Positions 14,161 to 16,576 of a stretch of 16,576 bases of DNA are shown piece after piece. The DNA comes from an uncultured Candidatus Melainabacteria bacterium (GTDB lineage Bacteria; Cyanobacteriota; Vampirovibrionia; Gastranaerophilales; Gastranaerophilaceae). Made by a program: the position numbers and the translations under genes. Location: assembly GCA_934675225.1 (NCBI GenBank), contig CAKUQA010000003.1:1-16576 (forward strand). The letters run 5' to 3'. Below the pieces are notes generated by a model that saw only the letters and a program-made list of their open reading frames with translations, ran no database searches and had not been told where the DNA came from. Within the stretch, counting starts at the first letter, position 1. Every line of letters begins with the position of its first letter.

Positions 14161-14400
14161 ATGGCTAAAGTAAATATAACTGTATGTATGGGTAGCTCTT
14201 GTTTCGCGAGAGGAAATCAACAGAATTTAGCTTTAATAGAAAGTTTTATTAAAACACATGGTCTTGAAGCTATTATTGATTTAGCAGGAATGAGATGCGA
14301 AAATAAGTGCGAAAAAGGTCCAAATATTATTATTAATGGCGTTGAGTATAACAACGTTACGGAACAAAAACTTGAAAAAATATTAACTGAACTAATTTAA
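14161..14400 (+). CDS. Thioredoxin-like 2Fe-2S ferredoxin domain protein (NuoE C-terminal type)
   Basis: The 79-residue protein matches the C-terminal half of NuoE/HydC-like subunits: VCMGSSCFARGN with C9 and C14, and LAGMRCENKCEKGPNIIING with C46 and C50, the four expected ligands of a 2Fe-2S cluster in a thioredoxin-like fold. The helical N-terminal part of full-length NuoE is absent. It would pass single electrons in the cytoplasm. It begins the plus-strand operon and is followed 76 bases later by the sensory hydrogenase, so it probably exchanges electrons with that protein or a related partner. GAGGG lies 4 bases before the ATG. Confidence 0.88.
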   Translation: MAKVNITVCMGSSCFARGNQQNLALIESFIKTHGLEAIIDLAGMRCENKCEKGPNIIINGVEYNNVTEQKLEKILTELI

Positions 14401-14476
14401 AAAGTCTATATAAGATTTTTTAGTCGTTATTTTGTTTTTGTTAAAAACAGTAAAAGCGTCCAATGGAGTAATCAAA

Positions 14477-16186
14477 ATGAATAATCAATATCCTGTTTAT
14501 ACTCTGACGAATGAATGTCATGATTGTTACAAGTGTATTCGAGAATGTCCTGTAAAAGCGATTAAGATTGCAAACGGGCATGCATCTGTAATACCTGAAC
14601 GTTGTATTGCTTGTGGTAATTGTGTAAAGGCGTGTCCGTCTAATGCCAAAAGAGTACGAAATGATATTGATAAAGTTAAAAATCTCATTAAGGCAAAAAA
14701 AGAGGTTTATGTTTCTTTAGCACCATCTTGGCGTGCTTCATTTGAAAATTCTGCGGAAAAAATGATAGCTTTATTAAAACAACTTGGATTTAAAGATGTT
14801 TCTGAAACAGCTCTTGGTGCACAAGAAGTTTCGATAAAAACTGCTCAAATTTTGAACAATGCTGATAAAGGATTGTTTATCTCTAGTGCTTGTCCTGTAA
14901 TGGTTGATTTTATAAAACACTATTTGCCTGAATTTACTCAATATATTATTCCGATAGGTTCTCCGCTGATGACACATGCAAAGATGCTTAAAGAGATTTA
15001 TGGCAATGATATTGCAGTTGTTTTTGTAGGGCCTTGTATTGCTAAAAAAAATGAAGTTACATATTCAGAAGGTCTGTTTGATTTTGCATTAACATTTGAT
15101 GAACTTAGGTTATGGATTAATGATGAAAAAATAGACATTTCTGAAATAATAAAAGACAATAATTTTCAATTTGTGCCGGAGTCTGCTTATGAGGGAACCC
15201 TGTATCCGATAGATGGTGGAATGAACCAAACTATTAGAAAATCAGGAATTAATAATAATGTTCAGCTTTTAGAAATATGTGGGTTGAATTCTCTCAAACG
15301 AGCTTTGGAAAATTTGGATGTTGAAAAATTGGATAAAACAGTATTTATAGAATCTCTGGCATGCGATGGCGGTTGTGTAAATGGCCCTTGTATTTCATCA
15401 GATAAAGCCGGAGTTAATATGGTTTCTGACATTCTTTCCAAAGAAAAGAAACGTGATAAAATTCCGACAGAACCTAAAGTTGTTGTTGAATATACAATTG
15501 AACCTAGAAAAGTTGTAAAATCGGATTATCCTCTTGAAGAAATTTTAAAAACATTGAAAAAGATAGGCAAACATTCTGTTGATGATGAACTAAATTGTGG
15601 CGGTTGCGGCTATGCTACTTGTCGTGATTTGGCAAAAGCTTTATTGGATGGCGATGCAGAAACTTCAATGTGTGTTTCTTATATGCGCAAAATAGCTGTT
15701 AGAAAAGCTGCAGCTATGATTAGGTGTATGCCTGCTGCAGTTGTTATGGTTGATAGTAATTTGAATATACTTGAAGCTAATGATAGTTTTATGAAAATGT
15801 TTGCCAGAGATATGTATGATGTTTTCAAATCTCATCCGAATGGGATGGCTGGAACTGCAATAGATAAAATTGTAGATTTTACGGACATTTTTAAAACGAT
15901 ATTGAAAACAGGCAAAGATTTGCATAAAGAACATTATCATTCTGGTAACAGATTATTGGATATTTCAGCTTTTACTATTGAAGAAAACGAAATTGTGGGA
16001 GCTGTAATTTCAGATGTTACTAAGGCAGAAACCAACAGAGAAAAAATTGCACAAAAAGCTCATGAAGTAATTTCAAAAAACATCTCTATTGTGCAAGAAA
16101 TTGCTTGTTTGCTGGGCGAACACATGGTCGAAACAGAAACTCTTTTGAGTTCAATTGCGGATGATTATGACAAGGAGAGTGAATAA
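14477..16186 (+). CDS. PAS-containing FeFe-hydrogenase homologue, sensory (HydS-like) type
   Basis: Start set at ATG 14477 (GGAG 8 bases upstream); the frame is open from TTG 14432 but that has no ribosome-binding site. The 569 residues contain, in order: two 4Fe-4S motifs (C14/C17/C20/C24 and C43/C46/C49/C53); the FeFe-hydrogenase catalytic domain (about 76-325); a further 4Fe-4S motif (C374/C377/C382/C399); a PAS domain (about 416-515); and a coiled tail. All four H-cluster cysteines are present: SSACP (C139), VGPCIAKKNE (C187) and LACDGGC (C296, C300). The proton-relay cysteine of catalytic hydrogenases is alanine (A138), and the methionines next to the second and third cysteines are G185 and L294. 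These changes, the PAS domain and the following SpoIIE phosphatase fit sensory (group C-like) hydrogenases, so it probably senses hydrogen or redox state. Confidence 0.88.
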   Translation: MNNQYPVYTLTNECHDCYKCIRECPVKAIKIANGHASVIPERCIACGNCVKACPSNAKRVRNDIDKVKNLIKAKKEVYVSLAPSWRASFENSAEKMIALLKQLGFKDVSETALGAQEVSIKTAQILNNADKGLFISSACPVMVDFIKHYLPEFTQYIIPIGSPLMTHAKMLKEIYGNDIAVVFVGPCIAKKNEVTYSEGLFDFALTFDELRLWINDEKIDISEIIKDNNFQFVPESAYEGTLYPIDGGMNQTIRKSGINNNVQLLEICGLNSLKRALENLDVEKLDKTVFIESLACDGGCVNGPCISSDKAGVNMVSDILSKEKKRDKIPTEPKVVVEYTIEPRKVVKSDYPLEEILKTLKKIGKHSVDDELNCGGCGYATCRDLAKALLDGDAETSMCVSYMRKIAVRKAAAMIRCMPAAVVMVDSNLNILEANDSFMKMFARDMYDVFKSHPNGMAGTAIDKIVDFTDIFKTILKTGKDLHKEHYHSGNRLLDISAFTIEENEIVGAVISDVTKAETNREKIAQKAHEVISKNISIVQEIACLLGEHMVETETLLSSIADDYDKESE

Positions 16187-16220
16187 GTTAAGTAAACTTA
16201 TTTTCTCAAAAAGGAAACAA

Positions 16221-16576
16221 ATGTTTATCGATATTGATTGCAGTCAAATGAAAAAATACAATCAAAATGCTTATGGAGATTATTTTCTTTCAAAAAGATA
16301 TCCCGATGAAGCAAAACTTATTGCTGTTTTGTCTGATGGTTTGGGTAGCGGAATTAAAGCAAATATTCTTTCTTGTATGACTGCAACTATGCTTTTGAAA
16401 TTTATTGAAGGTGGCAAAATTCATATTAGTCGAGCTGCTGAAATTATTATGAATTCGTTACCTGTTTGTAAAGTTCGAAAAATAAGCTATTCGACGTTTT
16501 CGGCTATTGAAGTTGACGATGAAGGAAATGCCAAAATTGTTGAGGAAGGAAATCCTCAATTTATATGGCTTAGAAA
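16221..16576 (+). CDS. SpoIIE/PP2C-family serine phosphatase (partial, 3' end outside window)
   Basis: ATG at 16221, preceded by AAGGA 6 bases upstream, opens 118 codons that run off the right edge. The segment GDYFLSKRY then IAVLSDGLGSGIKAN (residues 35-48, metal-binding D39-G40) is the hallmark of SpoIIE-type phosphatases found next to FeFe-hydrogenase homologues. MNSLPVCKVRKISYSTFSAI and EEGNPQFIWLR are further family landmarks. The protein would remove phosphate from a serine/threonine protein, possibly an anti-sigma-factor antagonist, but no such partner is in the window. It starts 34 bases after the hydrogenase stop, so both are on one transcript and the phosphatase is likely the output of the sensor. 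GTG at 16179 is in frame but its GGAG is only one base away. Confidence 0.87.
   Translation, partial: MFIDIDCSQMKKYNQNAYGDYFLSKRYPDEAKLIAVLSDGLGSGIKANILSCMTATMLLKFIEGGKIHISRAAEIIMNSLPVCKVRKISYSTFSAIEVDDEGNAKIVEEGNPQFIWLR

Noticed and set aside
14434-14448. Hairpin GTTTTT-N3-AAAAAC between ferredoxin and hydrogenase genes
   Set aside because: It is short and made only of A/T apart from the terminal pair, so it is unlikely to terminate or regulate transcription.
14432-14476. TTG 14432 as start of the hydrogenase homologue
   Set aside because: ATG 14477 has GGAG at proper spacing and is directly before the ferredoxin domain; TTG 14432 has no ribosome-binding site.
16179-16220. GTG 16179 as start of the SpoIIE-type gene
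   Set aside because: It overlaps the hydrogenase stop and its GGAG is one base away, too close. ATG 16221 has AAGGA at proper distance.

Overview
This AT-rich window carries about 15 protein genes, closely packed on both strands, with no rRNA, tRNA, CRISPR array or insertion sequence that I can see. The mix points to a Gram-negative-type, anaerobic or fermentative bacterium: an OprP/OprO-like outer-membrane porin with signal peptide, a pseudopilin with the KKGFTLAEVLITLGIIG leader, a cysteine-rich histidyl-tRNA synthetase, a DUF721/DciA-like protein and a PAS-bearing FeFe-hydrogenase homologue. The best guess is a gut-type non-photosynthetic cyanobacterial relative (Vampirovibrionia/Melainabacteria, Gastranaerophilales). 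That is an inference from gene content, not a proven placement.

Layout. 1-508 (-): 5' part of a diguanylate cyclase with a degenerate receiver domain, running off the left edge. 678-4535 (-): a housekeeping run transcribed as nrnA-like DHH phosphoesterase, YihY/BrkB-like membrane protein, hisS, a small nucleotidyltransferase-fold protein and an unknown 70-residue protein, closed by a hairpin terminator at 617-649. hisS has its own consensus promoter. 4594-4926 (+): a DUF721/DciA-like gene whose 5' part is separated from the rest by an in-frame TAG. 4935-5651 (-): a type IV pilin-like protein, divergent from a small HTH protein (5772-6008, +); they share a short regulatory region. 6012-7490 (-): porin. 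7516-8985 (+): Orn/Lys/Arg decarboxylase. 9022-9735 (-): tail-anchored DUF4145-like protein. 9805-11106 (-): glucose-6-phosphate isomerase. 11188-13993 (-): response regulator, sensor kinase and TadA, linked by one-base stop/start overlaps. 14161-16576 (+): a 2Fe-2S ferredoxin-like protein, a sensory-type FeFe-hydrogenase homologue with PAS domain, and the start of a SpoIIE-type phosphatase.

How the parts work together. The right end is the most notable part. A hydrogenase homologue that keeps all four H-cluster cysteines but has changed the proton-relay cysteine and two H-cluster-pocket methionines is followed by a PP2C/SpoIIE phosphatase, as expected for a hydrogen- or redox-sensing switch rather than a catalytic hydrogenase. 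Signalling genes are frequent overall: GGDEF protein, two-component pair, HTH protein and the sensory hydrogenase with phosphatase. A second theme is start sites: hisS has a textbook sigma70 promoter whose predicted transcription start falls on the ATG, and the HTH and nrnA genes show the same -10-to-ATG spacing, suggesting leaderless mRNAs.
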